From NCBI RefSeq assembly GCF_029278605.1, contig NZ_CP119573.1, forward strand, positions 2,604,001 to 2,668,000: a stretch of 64,000 bases of DNA, written 5' to 3'. This stretch comes from Cupriavidus sp. WKF15 (GTDB lineage: Bacteria; Pseudomonadota; Gammaproteobacteria; Burkholderiales; Burkholderiaceae). The translations under genes and the position numbers were made by a program. The notes under the pieces are model-generated. The model saw only the letters and a list, made by a program, of their open reading frames with translations, was not told the DNA's origin and did no database searches. This document shows positions 1 to 9,136 of the stretch, in pieces. Every line of letters begins with the position of its first letter. The stretch's first letter is position 1.

Positions 1-635
1 ACCGCCGCCGGGAAGCGGGTCCTGTTTTCCACGCTGCCACCGAACGGATCGCGCCGCCGGTTGCTCAGCGGCGACAGGAACTGGTTGAGCAGGTAGCCGT
101 GCCCCATGTGGAGTTCGACTGCATCGAAGCCGGCCTCGCGCGCGAGCCGCGCCGCCTCGGCGAACTGGCAGGCGACCCGCGCCATGTCGGCCTCGCGCAG
201 GGCGCGCTGGAAATACACGCCGTGCATCATGCCGAAGGCATTGAGGCCGGGCGAGGCACTGCCCGGCGCGCGGCTGCCGCCGTGGCGCATGGTGGTGAAC
301 GAGCCCGCGTGGGTGATCTGCAGGCAGGCCGCCGCGCCTTCGCGATGCACGGCGTCGGTCAGCACGCGCAAATGCGGCACCTGCTCCGCGCGCATGCTGA
401 TCTGGTGCGGGAAGGTCAGTCCGTCGTCGGCCACGGCCGCGTAGGCCACCGTGGTCATGCCCACGCCGCCCGCGGCAAGATCGCGGTGATGCCTGACCAG
501 CGCCTGCGTGGGCAGGCCATGCGGGGTCATGCCTTCGTTCGCGCCCGCCTTGATGAAGCGGTTGCGCAGCGTGAGCGGGCCGATGCGCAGCGGCGTGAAG
601 GCCGTTGCGGCGGCTGCCTGGGTATCGCGCATCAT
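1..635 (-). CDS. Old yellow enzyme-like NADH:flavin oxidoreductase (3' end outside window)
   Basis: The gene runs off the left edge, so only the N-terminal ~211 residues are visible. The reading frame begins with two consecutive ATG codons (635 or 632). It encodes the FMN-binding TIM-barrel start typical of the old yellow enzyme family (PLRIGPLTLRNRFIKAG, then GMTPHG, and an ITHAG segment). The motif DAVELHMGHGYLLNQFLSP with SNRRRD after it is the family signature for the flavin and substrate pocket. Such enzymes reduce activated C=C bonds, including enones and 2,4-dienoyl-CoAs. It is the last visible gene of the long leftward steroid operon, 26 bp after the RND gene, so a steroid or dienoyl-CoA substrate is an inference. 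Confidence 0.85.
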   Translation of the reverse strand, partial: MMRDTQAAAATAFTPLRIGPLTLRNRFIKAGANEGMTPHGLPTQALVRHHRDLAAGGVGMTTVAYAAVADDGLTFPHQISMRAEQVPHLRVLTDAVHREGAAACLQITHAGSFTTMRHGGSRAPGSASPGLNAFGMMHGVYFQRALREADMARVACQFAEAARLAREAGFDAVELHMGHGYLLNQFLSPLSNRRRDPFGGSVENRTRFPAA

Positions 636-661
636 GTCTCTCCGGGTATTGCTTGCGTGGC

Positions 662-3115
662 TCAGGTTGCGTCCGATTTTAGCGCGGGCGCCGGCGCCAC
701 CGACTGGCCGCTTTCCGCCGACGCGGCAGTGCTGGCAGCGGCGCGCGCACGCTCCTCGTCCTCCACCCCCAGCCACGCCGCCAGCGCCGGCAGCAGCGAT
801 ACCGCGCCGAACAGGTTCACCAGGAACATGAAGGCCAGCAGGATGCCCATGTCCGCCTGGAACTTGAGCGCGGCAAAGGCCCAGGTGCCCACGCCGATGC
901 ACATCGTCAGCGCCGTGAACAGCGCCGCCGAGCCGCGCTGGCGCATGGCCTCGGCAAAGGCCTGCGGCAAGGACTGCGCTTCCTCGCGGATCTGGTGCTG
1001 GATGCGCTCGTACAGGTAGATGCCATAGTCGACGCCTACACCAACGCCCAGCGTGATGACCGGCAAGGTCGACACCTTCAGGCCGATGCCGAGCCGCGCC
1101 ATCAGCGCATTGCACAGCACCGACACCAGCGTCAGCGGCACGATGATGCACAGCACTGCGCGCCACGAGCGGAACGTCAGCAGGCACAGCAGCGTGATCG
1201 CGCCGAAGATCGCCAGCAGCATGGCCACCTCGGCCTCTTCCACGGCTTCGTTGGTCGCCGCCATCACGCCGATATTGCCGCCGGCCAGGCGGAACGCCAC
1301 GTTGGGCGTCTTGTCGGTGGCGTTGAAGCGGCGGATCTCGCGGATGATGTGGGCAATCGTCGCGCCCTCGTGGTTGGCGGTGTAGATCAGCACCTGGATG
1401 GCCTGGCAGTTCGACGTATTCATGCCATTGTCCGGGTCGTAGGCCTTGGCGCCCTGGCTCAAGCCGTCGCTGCTGCGCGGCAGCGCCTCCCAGCGCGGGT
1501 TGCCTTCGTTGTAGGCGCCGATCACCACCTTGGCCAGCGACGACACGCTGACCACCGACTGCACGCCGGACACGCCGCGCATATGCATCTCGAAGCGTTC
1601 CACCGCGCTCATCACCCGGTAGTGCAGGCAGCCGTCGTCGAAGCCGGTCGGCTCCACCACCACCGTAAGCGCATCCGAGCCGATGTTGTACTGGCTCACG
1701 ATCTTCGCGCTGTCGTGGTTATAGCGAGAATCCACGCGCAGCTCCGGCGCGCCGGTGCCGACATCGCCGATCTTCAGGCCGCGCGACTCGATGGCGCCGG
1801 CCGCCAGCAATGCCAGTGCAGCCACGAACACGCCGAGTGCGGGCGCCGGACGCGCCAGCGCGCCAAATTTCTGCCACAGCCCGCCATTGCCCTGCCCTGT
1901 CTCCCGCGCACGCCGTGCCTGCGCGCGCGCCAGCGCCGACGGCTCCAGCCGCGTGTACGACAGCAGGATCGGCAGGAATACCTTGTTGGTCACGATCATC
2001 AGCAGCACGCCCAGGCAGGCGGTAATGCCGAGCTCGCGCACGATGTCGATCTCGATGCGCATGATGACCATAAAGCCCAGCGCATTGGTCAGCAGCGCCA
2101 CCGTGCCGGGGATGAACAGCTTGCTGAAGGCCGCGCCGGCGCTGTCCAGTGCATTGAGGCCCTGCACCACCTCCTGCTTCCAGGCATTGGTCATCTGCAC
2201 CGCGTGCGAGACCCCGATCGAGAAGATCAGGAACGGCACCAGGATCGACATCGGGTCGATGCCGTAGCCCAGCAGCGGCAGCAGGCCCAGCAGCCAGCAC
2301 ACCGGCAGCAGCGCCACCGCCAGCGCCAGCACCGTGATGCGCAGCGAACGCGTGTACAGCCACAGCAGCAGCGCCGTGACGGCGAAGGCCAGCGCGAAGA
2401 AGCCCATCACGCCCGCGATCCCTTCCTCGACATCGCCCACCAGCTTGGCGAAGCCGACCACATTGATCTCGACATCGGTGCCGCTGAACTGCGCGCGGAT
2501 CTTCTCGAGCTGGCGCGCCACGGAGCCGTAGTCGATGGTCTTGCCAGTGGCGGGATCGGTCTCGCGCAGCTCCGCGCGGATCAGCGCGGACTTCAGGTCG
2601 TTGCTGACCAGCCGGCCGATCTGCCCGGAACGCGCCACATTGCGGCGGACCTTGTCGAGTTCGTCCGGCGTGCCGGAGAAGCGCCCCGGCACCACCACGT
2701 CGCCGCGAAAGCCCGCTTCAGTCACCTCGGTGTAGCGCACGTTCGGCGTGAACAGCGAGAACACGCGCGAGCGGTCCACGCCGGGGATGAAGAACACTTC
2801 ATCGGTGGCGTGGCGCAGCTTGTCCATGAAGGCGGCGTTGTAGATATCGCCATCGCCCTTCCAGCGCAGGCTCACCAGCACGGTATTGGCACCGGAGAAA
2901 GTGCTCGCGTACCTGGTGAACACCTGCATGTACGGGTGCTGCAGCGGGATCATCTTGTTGAAGCCGGGATCGAGCCGCAGGCGCGTGGCGGAGAGGCCAA
3001 GCGCCACGGTCACGGCCAGGCACAGCAACATCAGCAGGCGGCGCTGGCGCATCAGCACGCCGGCGCAGGCATCGACGAAACGGCCCAGGCGGCCGGGGGA
3101 GTGGGGGCGGGTCAT
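662..3115 (-). CDS. RND/MMPL-family membrane transporter
   Basis: This is an 817-residue inner-membrane protein with the two-fold RND layout. There is a TM helix near residue 30, a large periplasmic loop, a first TM cluster (about 230-400), a second large loop, and a second TM cluster near the C terminus. The second cluster contains the TLGVGVGVDYGIYLYERI helix common to MMPL, HpnN and sterol-type RND proteins. The start was chosen at the ATG giving MTRPHSPG, although its SD sequence is weak. It follows the YCF48-like gene after 28 bp, a pairing often seen in hydrophobic-substrate catabolic loci. Transport of steroids or their degradation products is inferred; the direction of transport cannot be read from sequence. 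Confidence 0.88.
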   Translation of the reverse strand: MTRPHSPGRLGRFVDACAGVLMRQRRLLMLLCLAVTVALGLSATRLRLDPGFNKMIPLQHPYMQVFTRYASTFSGANTVLVSLRWKGDGDIYNAAFMDKLRHATDEVFFIPGVDRSRVFSLFTPNVRYTEVTEAGFRGDVVVPGRFSGTPDELDKVRRNVARSGQIGRLVSNDLKSALIRAELRETDPATGKTIDYGSVARQLEKIRAQFSGTDVEINVVGFAKLVGDVEEGIAGVMGFFALAFAVTALLLWLYTRSLRITVLALAVALLPVCWLLGLLPLLGYGIDPMSILVPFLIFSIGVSHAVQMTNAWKQEVVQGLNALDSAGAAFSKLFIPGTVALLTNALGFMVIMRIEIDIVRELGITACLGVLLMIVTNKVFLPILLSYTRLEPSALARAQARRARETGQGNGGLWQKFGALARPAPALGVFVAALALLAAGAIESRGLKIGDVGTGAPELRVDSRYNHDSAKIVSQYNIGSDALTVVVEPTGFDDGCLHYRVMSAVERFEMHMRGVSGVQSVVSVSSLAKVVIGAYNEGNPRWEALPRSSDGLSQGAKAYDPDNGMNTSNCQAIQVLIYTANHEGATIAHIIREIRRFNATDKTPNVAFRLAGGNIGVMAATNEAVEEAEVAMLLAIFGAITLLCLLTFRSWRAVLCIIVPLTLVSVLCNALMARLGIGLKVSTLPVITLGVGVGVDYGIYLYERIQHQIREEAQSLPQAFAEAMRQRGSAALFTALTMCIGVGTWAFAALKFQADMGILLAFMFLVNLFGAVSLLPALAAWLGVEDEERARAAASTAASAESGQSVAPAPALKSDAT

Positions 3116-3143
3116 GATCGTTCTCGCGTCCGGTCGGGCGGAT

Positions 3144-4106
3144 TCAGTGATTGGCGGCGAGCGTGGCGCCAGCCAGGCCGCCATTGCCGCCGAGTGCCAG
3201 CGTGTCCTTGCCGGTCGGGGCCAGCGCGGCCAGGGTCTGCGGGCTGCCGGCCGGCAGCGCCGCGAAGTGGCGCCCGCCATCGGCGGACATCACCAGCATG
3301 CCGCCCTGCCCGGCCAGCACGATGCGGCCATCGGCCAGTTCGGCGCCACCGAAGAACGAAGTCCTGAGGCCGGTTTCCGCGGCCTGCCAGGTGGTGCCGG
3401 AGTCCTCGCTGCGCAGCGCGTTGCCGCGCATGCCGAAGGCCAGCCAGGCACCGTCGCGCAGCGGCAGCACGCCGTACAGCGAGCCGTCGTAAGGGGTCCT
3501 GAGCGGCTCCCAGTGGCTGCCGCCATCGGTCGAGCGCAACACCAGGCCGGCTTCGCCGACCAGCATCAGGCGCCCCTGCCCGTCGGCAGCGATGGCGTTG
3601 AGGTGGCGGTCCTGCATGGTCTTGTCCGCCGCCGCCTCCCAATGCCTGCCCTGGTCGTGCGACACCAGGAACCGGCCGAAGCTGCCCACGGCGAACCATG
3701 GGCCGCTGGCCTGTGCCAGGGCGCCGAGCAGGGGGTCGGACGATTGTTCGTCGAAGGCGACCTGCTGCCAGTGCGCGCCGCCGTCTTCGGTGCGCAGGAT
3801 CAGGCCGCTGTGGCCGACCGCAATGCCCTGGCGGCCGTCGGCGAAGGCGACTTGCGTCAGCGCGGCGCCCTGCGGCTTGTCAACCGAGGCCTGGCGCCAG
3901 TTGCGCCCCAGGTCATCGCTGAGCAGGATCTTGCCGCGCTCGCCGACCGCGACCAGGCGGTCGCCGGCGCGGGCGATGCCGTTGATCTGCAGGCCGTCGG
4001 GGCGCAGCGTGGAGGCCGGGAATGGCGGCAGCGGGCGCGGCGCGAAGGCCCACACCGCGGTGGCCAGCACGGCCAGCGACATGGCGATGCCGATCAGTCG
4101 TTTCAT
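3144..4106 (-). CDS. YCF48/BNR-repeat beta-propeller exported protein
   Basis: This 320-residue protein starts with an N-terminal signal or anchor (MKRLIGIAMSLAVLATAVWA). Repeated BNR/Asp-box units follow, for example SDDLGRNW, TEDGGAHW, SHDQGRHW, STDGGSHW, SEDSGTTW and SADGGRHF, spaced about 40-45 residues apart as in the YCF48 propellers. A GGAGGAGA SD precedes the ATG. It most likely sits in the periplasm. It is directly upstream of the RND permease in the same operon, so it may act as its accessory or assembly factor. No catalytic motif is visible. Call of fold: strong; role: inferred. Confidence 0.85.
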   Translation of the reverse strand: MKRLIGIAMSLAVLATAVWAFAPRPLPPFPASTLRPDGLQINGIARAGDRLVAVGERGKILLSDDLGRNWRQASVDKPQGAALTQVAFADGRQGIAVGHSGLILRTEDGGAHWQQVAFDEQSSDPLLGALAQASGPWFAVGSFGRFLVSHDQGRHWEAAADKTMQDRHLNAIAADGQGRLMLVGEAGLVLRSTDGGSHWEPLRTPYDGSLYGVLPLRDGAWLAFGMRGNALRSEDSGTTWQAAETGLRTSFFGGAELADGRIVLAGQGGMLVMSADGGRHFAALPAGSPQTLAALAPTGKDTLALGGNGGLAGATLAANH

Positions 4107-4237
4107 GATGTCTCCTCCGTGTGGAGTGGTGGCAGGCGGCCTCGTGGCGGGCCGTCCATGCCGGGGCTGCCTTGCGCAGCGAACTGTTTCCTCCCCTCCC
4201 CAGCTTTCGGGAAAGGGGAGAAAGCAAGCGGCCCTTG

Positions 4238-5440
4238 TTACAGGACGTCGAACAACGCAGCGGCACCCATGCCGCCACCGATGCACATCGTCACCACTGC
4301 CTGCCGCACGCCGCGGCGCTGGCCCTCGATCAGCGCATGCGCGGTCATGCGGGCGCCCGACATGCCGAACGGGTGCCCGACCGAGATCGCGCCGCCGTTC
4401 ACGTTCAGCCGCGCATCGGGAATGCCCAGCTTCTGCTGGCAGTACAGCACCTGCGAGGCAAAGGCCTCGTTCAGCTCCCACAGCCCGACATCCGCCACCG
4501 TCATGCCATAGCGCGCCAGCAGCTTCGGCACAGCGAACACAGGACCGATGCCCATCTCGTCCGGCGCGCAGCCCGACACCGTCATGCCGCGATAGCGGCC
4601 CAGCGGCCGCAGGCCGCGGCGGCGAGCTTCGTCGGCGCTCATCAGCAGCACCGCGGCGGCGCCGTCGGACAGCTGCGAGGCATTGCCCGCGGTGATGTAC
4701 TCGCCCTCGGCCACCGCCTGCCCGCCGCTCCAGACCGGCTTGAGCGCGGCCAGGCTTGCGGCCGTGGTATCGGGCCGGTTGCATTCGTCCTGCGCCAGGC
4801 GCACGGTCTCGTGGCCGGTCAGCGCGCCGGACTTGTCGAACAGCGCGCGGCGCGTTTCCAGCGGCACGATCTCGTCGTCGAAGGCGCCGCGCCGCTGCGC
4901 CTCGGCGGTGCGCTGCTGGCTGCGCCAGGCGTAGGCGTCCTGCTCGGCACGGCTGATGCCGTAGCGGCGCGCCACCACCTCGGCGGTCTCGATCATCGCC
5001 ATATAGGCGGCCGGCTGCCGTGCCAGCACCGCTTCGGACTGGGCGCGGTAGCTGTTCTTGTGCTTGTTCTGCGTGAGCGAAATGGATTCCGCGCCGCCGG
5101 CCACGATGATGTCGGCCTCGCCGCACTGGATCGCGCGCGCGCCCGCGGCGATCGTCATCAGGCCCGAGCCGCACATGCGGTCCATGGTCATGCCCGGCAC
5201 GCTGTCGGGCAGCCCGGCGGCCACCGCGCACAGGCGGCCCAGGTTGTAGCCCTGGGTGCCCTGCTGCGCGGCCGCGCCGATCAGCACGTCGTCGATCTCG
5301 GCCGGGTCCACGCCCGCGCGCTCGACCACCGCGCGCACCACGTGGCCGCCCAGCACCGGGGCTTCGGTATCGTTGAAGGCGCCGCGAAAGGCCTTGCCGA
5401 TCGGGGTGCGCGCAACGGCGACAATGACTGCTTCATTCAT
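4238..5440 (-). CDS. Acetyl-CoA acyltransferase (thiolase)
   Basis: This is a full-length 400-residue thiolase. The nucleophilic cysteine is C90 in MDRMCGSGL. The histidine motif [10 protein letters not shown] and the second cysteine motif CIGGGMGAA are both present near the C terminus, as is the NEAFA motif. It would catalyse CoA-dependent cleavage of a 3-ketoacyl-CoA. It lies in the ring-degradation operon and differs clearly from the FadA6-like thiolase at 10023. It may serve the later steps of ring C/D breakdown or side-chain beta-oxidation. A gap of 131 bp separates it from the downstream YCF48 gene, the largest break in this operon. Confidence 0.93.
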   Translation of the reverse strand: MNEAVIVAVARTPIGKAFRGAFNDTEAPVLGGHVVRAVVERAGVDPAEIDDVLIGAAAQQGTQGYNLGRLCAVAAGLPDSVPGMTMDRMCGSGLMTIAAGARAIQCGEADIIVAGGAESISLTQNKHKNSYRAQSEAVLARQPAAYMAMIETAEVVARRYGISRAEQDAYAWRSQQRTAEAQRRGAFDDEIVPLETRRALFDKSGALTGHETVRLAQDECNRPDTTAASLAALKPVWSGGQAVAEGEYITAGNASQLSDGAAAVLLMSADEARRRGLRPLGRYRGMTVSGCAPDEMGIGPVFAVPKLLARYGMTVADVGLWELNEAFASQVLYCQQKLGIPDARLNVNGGAISVGHPFGMSGARMTAHALIEGQRRGVRQAVVTMCIGGGMGAAALFDVL

Positions 5441-5456
5441 GCTTGATTCCCTATGG

Positions 5457-5912
5457 TCAGAAGTAGTAGCGGCTGATGGTGTCGGCCACGCAGGCGGGCT
5501 TGGCCTCGCCTTCGATCTCCACCGTCATGCGCACCACCGACTGCACGCCGCCTGGCAGCGTCTCGGCGCGCACCAGTTCGCCCACGCCGCGCACGCGCGC
5601 GCCGACGCGCACTGCCGCCGGGAAGCGGACCTTGTCGCAGCCATAGTTGACGCCAAACTTCATGCCTTCGACAGTGACCAGTTCCGGCAGGAACTGGTTG
5701 ACCAGGGCCAGCGTCAGGTAGCCGTGGGCAATGCAGCCGCCGTAGGGGCCCCGCGCGGCGCGCTCCGGGTCGACATGGAGCCACTGGTGGTCGCCGGTGG
5801 CATCGGCAAACTGGTTGACCTGGTCCTGGGTGATGCGGGTCCAGGCGCTCTCGCCGAGGTGCTGGCCGACGGCGGCGTGGATGTCTTCGGCGGAGCGGAA
5901 AATACGTGGCAT
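5457..5912 (-). CDS. MaoC-like (R)-specific enoyl-CoA hydratase
   Basis: This 151-residue single hot-dog protein carries the hydratase-2 signature. The segment [14 protein letters not shown] supplies the catalytic Asp and His, and [16 protein letters not shown] follows it. Length and motif order match bacterial MaoC-type hydratases rather than thioesterases. It would add water to a trans-2-enoyl-CoA. It is 16 bp upstream of the thiolase gene, so the pair could hydrate and then cleave a steroid-derived acyl-CoA after oxidation by one of the flanking SDRs. Confidence 0.88.
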   Translation of the reverse strand: MPRIFRSAEDIHAAVGQHLGESAWTRITQDQVNQFADATGDHQWLHVDPERAARGPYGGCIAHGYLTLALVNQFLPELVTVEGMKFGVNYGCDKVRFPAAVRVGARVRGVGELVRAETLPGGVQSVVRMTVEIEGEAKPACVADTISRYYF

Positions 5913-5968
5913 GTCTGGTTCCTACTCTTGTTCCCGATTCCGGCTGTGCTGCCCGGTCTTGCTTCCGT

Positions 5969-6781
5969 TCAGGCGCGCTGGCTGCTCACCGGCAGCACCT
6001 CGCCGGTCATGTACGAGGCATAGTCGCTGGCCAGGAACACCATCACGTTGGCCACCTCCCACACTTCCGCCGCGCGCCCGAACGCTTCGCGCTCGCTGAG
6101 CTGGCGCAGCAGGTCGGCCGGCGCCGACTTCTTCAGGAAGTCGTGCAGCGCGATGCTGGGCGCCACCGCATTGATGCGCACGCCGAACTCGGCGGCCTCC
6201 ATCGCGCTGCAGCGCGTCAGGGCCATCACCCCGGCCTTGGCCGCGGCGTAGTGCGACTGCTCCTTCTGCGCGCGCCAGCCAAGCACCGACGCGTTGTTGA
6301 CGATGGCGCCGCGCCGGCGCGCCTGCATGTGCGGCAACATCGCGCGCGTCATGCGGAAGGTGCCGGTGAGGGAAATATCGAGCACGCGCGACCACTCGGC
6401 ATCGTCCATATCAACTAGGCGGCGCGAGCCGCCCAGGCCGGCGTTGTTGATCAGCACGTCGGTGCCGCCGAGCGCCTCTTCCGCGGCGGCCACGAGCGCG
6501 CGTACCTGTGCTTCGTCGGACACATCGCAAAGCTGGCCATGGACCGCCTGCAGGCCGGATTCCGCACGCAGGCGCGCTACCGCCTCGTCCAGCCGCTTGG
6601 GATGGATGTCGGAGATCATCAGCGCGCGGCAGCCCTCCTCCGCACACCGGCGCGCGGCGGCAAAGCCGATGCCGACGCCCGCGGCCGCGGTGATGAGTAC
6701 GCTCTTGCCGGCAAGCAGCTGGTGGCCGGGCACATAAGCCGGTGCGGAGGGAGCTTGGTGGGCTTCGTGATTCAGGGTCAT
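5969..6781 (-). CDS. SDR-family dehydrogenase of the steroid ring operon
   Basis: This is a classical SDR of 270 residues. It has a variant nucleotide-binding turn (TAAAGVGIG), the NNAG motif, a serine in NNASVLG, and a YAAAK catalytic pair. Its ATG overlaps the stop of the upstream acyl-CoA dehydrogenase by four bases (ATGA), implying coupled translation. An N-terminal extension of about 25 residues precedes the Rossmann fold. SDRs in this position in actinobacterial HIP clusters (around Rv3548c/Rv3549c) act on CoA thioesters. The exact substrate here is unknown. Confidence 0.87.
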   Translation of the reverse strand: MTLNHEAHQAPSAPAYVPGHQLLAGKSVLITAAAGVGIGFAAARRCAEEGCRALMISDIHPKRLDEAVARLRAESGLQAVHGQLCDVSDEAQVRALVAAAEEALGGTDVLINNAGLGGSRRLVDMDDAEWSRVLDISLTGTFRMTRAMLPHMQARRRGAIVNNASVLGWRAQKEQSHYAAAKAGVMALTRCSAMEAAEFGVRINAVAPSIALHDFLKKSAPADLLRQLSEREAFGRAAEVWEVANVMVFLASDYASYMTGEVLPVSSQRA

Positions 6782-7980
6782 GACTGTCCTCGTGCTTCGC
6801 GCGGCATGCCAAGGCCGCGTTCGGCGATGATGTTGAGCTGGATTTCGTTGGTGCCGGCGTAGATGGTGTCGGCGCGCGAGAACAGCGCCATCTGCTGCAG
6901 GCGGGTGCGGCGTGCGTCGGCGGCATCGAGCACGTTGGCCAGCGGGCCCAGCACGTCGAGCGCGAGCTGGCCCAGGTCGCGGTGCCAGTTGGACCAGTAG
7001 TACTTGTAGATCAGCGCCTCGCGCTGCAGTGCGGTGCCGCCGTCCTGGCCCGCCTGCGCGGCGCCGGCCAGCATGCGCAGCGCATTGGCGCGCATCACGC
7101 GCAGTCCGGCCCAGGCGCGCGCGATGCGCTGGCGCACCAGCGCGTCGCGGCTGCTGCCGTTGTCGCGTGCGGCCTGCGCCACCCATTCCAGCTCGTGCGT
7201 GAACTGCATCTGCTGGCCGAGCGTGGAAATGCCACGCTCGAACCCGAGCAGCGCCATCGCGATGCGCCAGCCGTCGCCGGGCTCGCCCAGCACATCGGCC
7301 GCCGCGGCGCGCGCGCCGTCGAAGAACACCTCATTGAATTCCGCGCCGCCGCCCATCTGCCGGATCGGACGGATCTCGATGCCGGGCTGGTCCAGCGGCA
7401 GCATCAGGAAGATCAGCCCCTTGCTGCCGCGCGAGCCGGGCTCGCAGCGCGCCAGCACGAAGATCCAGTCGGAATCGTGCGCGAGCGAGGTCCAGACCTT
7501 CTGGCCGCTGACCAGCCAGTCGCCGCTGGCGGCATCGCGCACCGCGCGCGTGCGCACATTGGCCAGGTCCGAGCCTGCGCCGGGCTCCGAATAGCCCTGG
7601 CACCAGAACGTGGTGCCGTTGCGGATGCCGGGCAGCAGGCGCGCCTTCTGGTCCTCGCTGCCGAAGGCGATCAGGGTCGGGCCGATCAGGCCTTCGCCGA
7701 TATGCCCCATGCGGCCCGGGCCGCCAGCGCGCGCGTACTCCTCGTGGAAGATCACCTGCTGCATCACCGGCAGGTCACGTCCGCCATGCGCGCGTGGCCA
7801 ACCGAGGCCGGTCCAGCCGCCCTCGGCCAGACGCCGCTCCCATGCCTTGCACAGCTCGGGAAAGGCGTCTTCGTCGCCAGGACCGCCGCGGTGCTTCAGG
7901 CAGGCGAATTCGCCGGCCAGGTTGGCGGCCATCCACTGCGCCACCTCGGCGCGGAATGCCGACTCTTCATGGGCGGTCAT
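6778..7980 (-). CDS. Acyl-CoA dehydrogenase, FadE type (first pair, larger subunit)
   Basis: This 400-residue flavoprotein has the acyl-CoA dehydrogenase middle-domain motif QGYSEPGAGSDLA and the C-terminal FAD/NAD-side motif IYAGTNEIQLNI. The N-terminal domain includes GWPRAHGG. It overlaps the next upstream gene (7977-9125), also an acyl-CoA dehydrogenase, by four bases. Mycobacterial steroid enzymes are often alpha2beta2 heterotetramers made from adjacent fadE genes, and this pair fits that pattern. It would insert a 2,3 double bond into a steroid-ring-derived acyl-CoA. Confidence 0.9.
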   Translation of the reverse strand: MTAHEESAFRAEVAQWMAANLAGEFACLKHRGGPGDEDAFPELCKAWERRLAEGGWTGLGWPRAHGGRDLPVMQQVIFHEEYARAGGPGRMGHIGEGLIGPTLIAFGSEDQKARLLPGIRNGTTFWCQGYSEPGAGSDLANVRTRAVRDAASGDWLVSGQKVWTSLAHDSDWIFVLARCEPGSRGSKGLIFLMLPLDQPGIEIRPIRQMGGGAEFNEVFFDGARAAAADVLGEPGDGWRIAMALLGFERGISTLGQQMQFTHELEWVAQAARDNGSSRDALVRQRIARAWAGLRVMRANALRMLAGAAQAGQDGGTALQREALIYKYYWSNWHRDLGQLALDVLGPLANVLDAADARRTRLQQMALFSRADTIYAGTNEIQLNIIAERGLGMPREARGQS

Positions 7981-9125
7981 GCTGTCCTCCAGGCTTGCGG
8001 GCCGTGGTCCGCGAGATAGGCGAGCGCGGCGCCGGCACCGCCCAGCCAGTGGCTGGCGGCCTGCGCGCGCTTGAAATAGAGCTGGGGGTCGTATTCCCAG
8101 GTGAAGCCGACCCCGCCATGCAGCTGGATGGCTTCCTGCGCGCTGAAGCGCAGCGCTTCGTCGGCCGCGACGGCGGCGGCGGCGATCTCAAGCCGGGCGT
8201 CGGCCATGTCCGCCGATTCCCATGCCGACGCCGCGCCGTACACTGCCGAGCGCGCCGCCTCGACCAGCACCATCATCTGCGCGCAGCGGTGCTTGACCGC
8301 CTGGAACGAGGCGATGGCGCGGCCGAACTGGATGCGTTCCGAGGCATAGGCAACGGTCAGGTCCAGGCATTGCTGGGCCGCGCCGAGCTGCTCGGCCGCC
8401 AGCATGAGCTTGCCGTGCCACCACGCCTGCGCCAGGCCTTGCGCCGCGGCGTCCCCGCGCGCCACGCAGGCGCTTGCGGGAACGATCAGCCCGTCCAGCC
8501 GCAGCGACGCCAGCGGGCGCGTGCGGTCGAGCGTGTCGAGAGGAGCCAGTGTGAGTCGTGCATCCTGCGCCAGCGCGGCGGGTTCCAGCATGAACAGCGC
8601 GGGCTCCTTGTTCTCCAGCCGGGCCGGCACCAGCAGCCAGTCGGCGCCGGCGGCATCGGCTACCTGCGCGGCGCTGCCGCGCAGCGCGAATCCGTCCGCG
8701 CCGGTCTGTGCAGTGATGGCAACCCCGTCGTAATGCCAGCCGCCATCGTCCGGCAGCACCGCGGCCGCACGGCACTCGCCCACAGCCAGCCGTTCCAGCC
8801 ACGGTGCGCTGTGCGCGAGGCTGGCCTGCAGCCAGGGCGCCGCCACGCCGGCGTTGGACCAGAACGGCACGCAGGCCAGGCGCTGGCCCAGTTGCTCCTG
8901 CAGCAGCACCAGCCCGGGTGCGCCCAGGCCGGCACCGCCCACCGCTTCGGGCAGCGCGATGCCGCACCAGCCGAGTTCGCCCGCAAGGGCATGCCACAGC
9001 GCGTCATCATGCGCCGGCCCCGCCTCGGTCACGCGCCGCACCGCCGCCGAATCGCTGTGCCCGGCGAGGTAGTCGCGCGCGCTGTCGCGGACCATCTGGT
9101 GTTCGACAGAAAGGGAGAAATCCAT
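7977..9125 (-). CDS. Acyl-CoA dehydrogenase, FadE type (first pair, partner subunit)
   Basis: This 382-residue protein retains the C-terminal HGGVGFTWEYDPQLYFKRAQ region typical of one subunit class of steroid FadE heterotetramers. It lacks the YAGTNEIQ motif present in its partner at 6778-7980. The middle domain is divergent. The ATG was chosen at MDFSLSVEHQM because that is the usual family start; the SD upstream is weak. The four-base overlap with 6778-7980 supports stoichiometric co-expression. Its substrate is unknown beyond the ring-degradation context. Confidence 0.88.
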   Translation of the reverse strand: MDFSLSVEHQMVRDSARDYLAGHSDSAAVRRVTEAGPAHDDALWHALAGELGWCGIALPEAVGGAGLGAPGLVLLQEQLGQRLACVPFWSNAGVAAPWLQASLAHSAPWLERLAVGECRAAAVLPDDGGWHYDGVAITAQTGADGFALRGSAAQVADAAGADWLLVPARLENKEPALFMLEPAALAQDARLTLAPLDTLDRTRPLASLRLDGLIVPASACVARGDAAAQGLAQAWWHGKLMLAAEQLGAAQQCLDLTVAYASERIQFGRAIASFQAVKHRCAQMMVLVEAARSAVYGAASAWESADMADARLEIAAAAVAADEALRFSAQEAIQLHGGVGFTWEYDPQLYFKRAQAASHWLGGAGAALAYLADHGPQAWRTA

Positions 9126-9136
9126 GGCCGTCGTGC

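Noticed and set aside
995..3367. Long open frame of 790 codons on the plus strand opposite the RND gene
   Set aside because: It is rich in His, Arg, Gln and Ala with no motif, the usual shadow of a GC-rich gene, and the minus-strand RND frame has clear family motifs.
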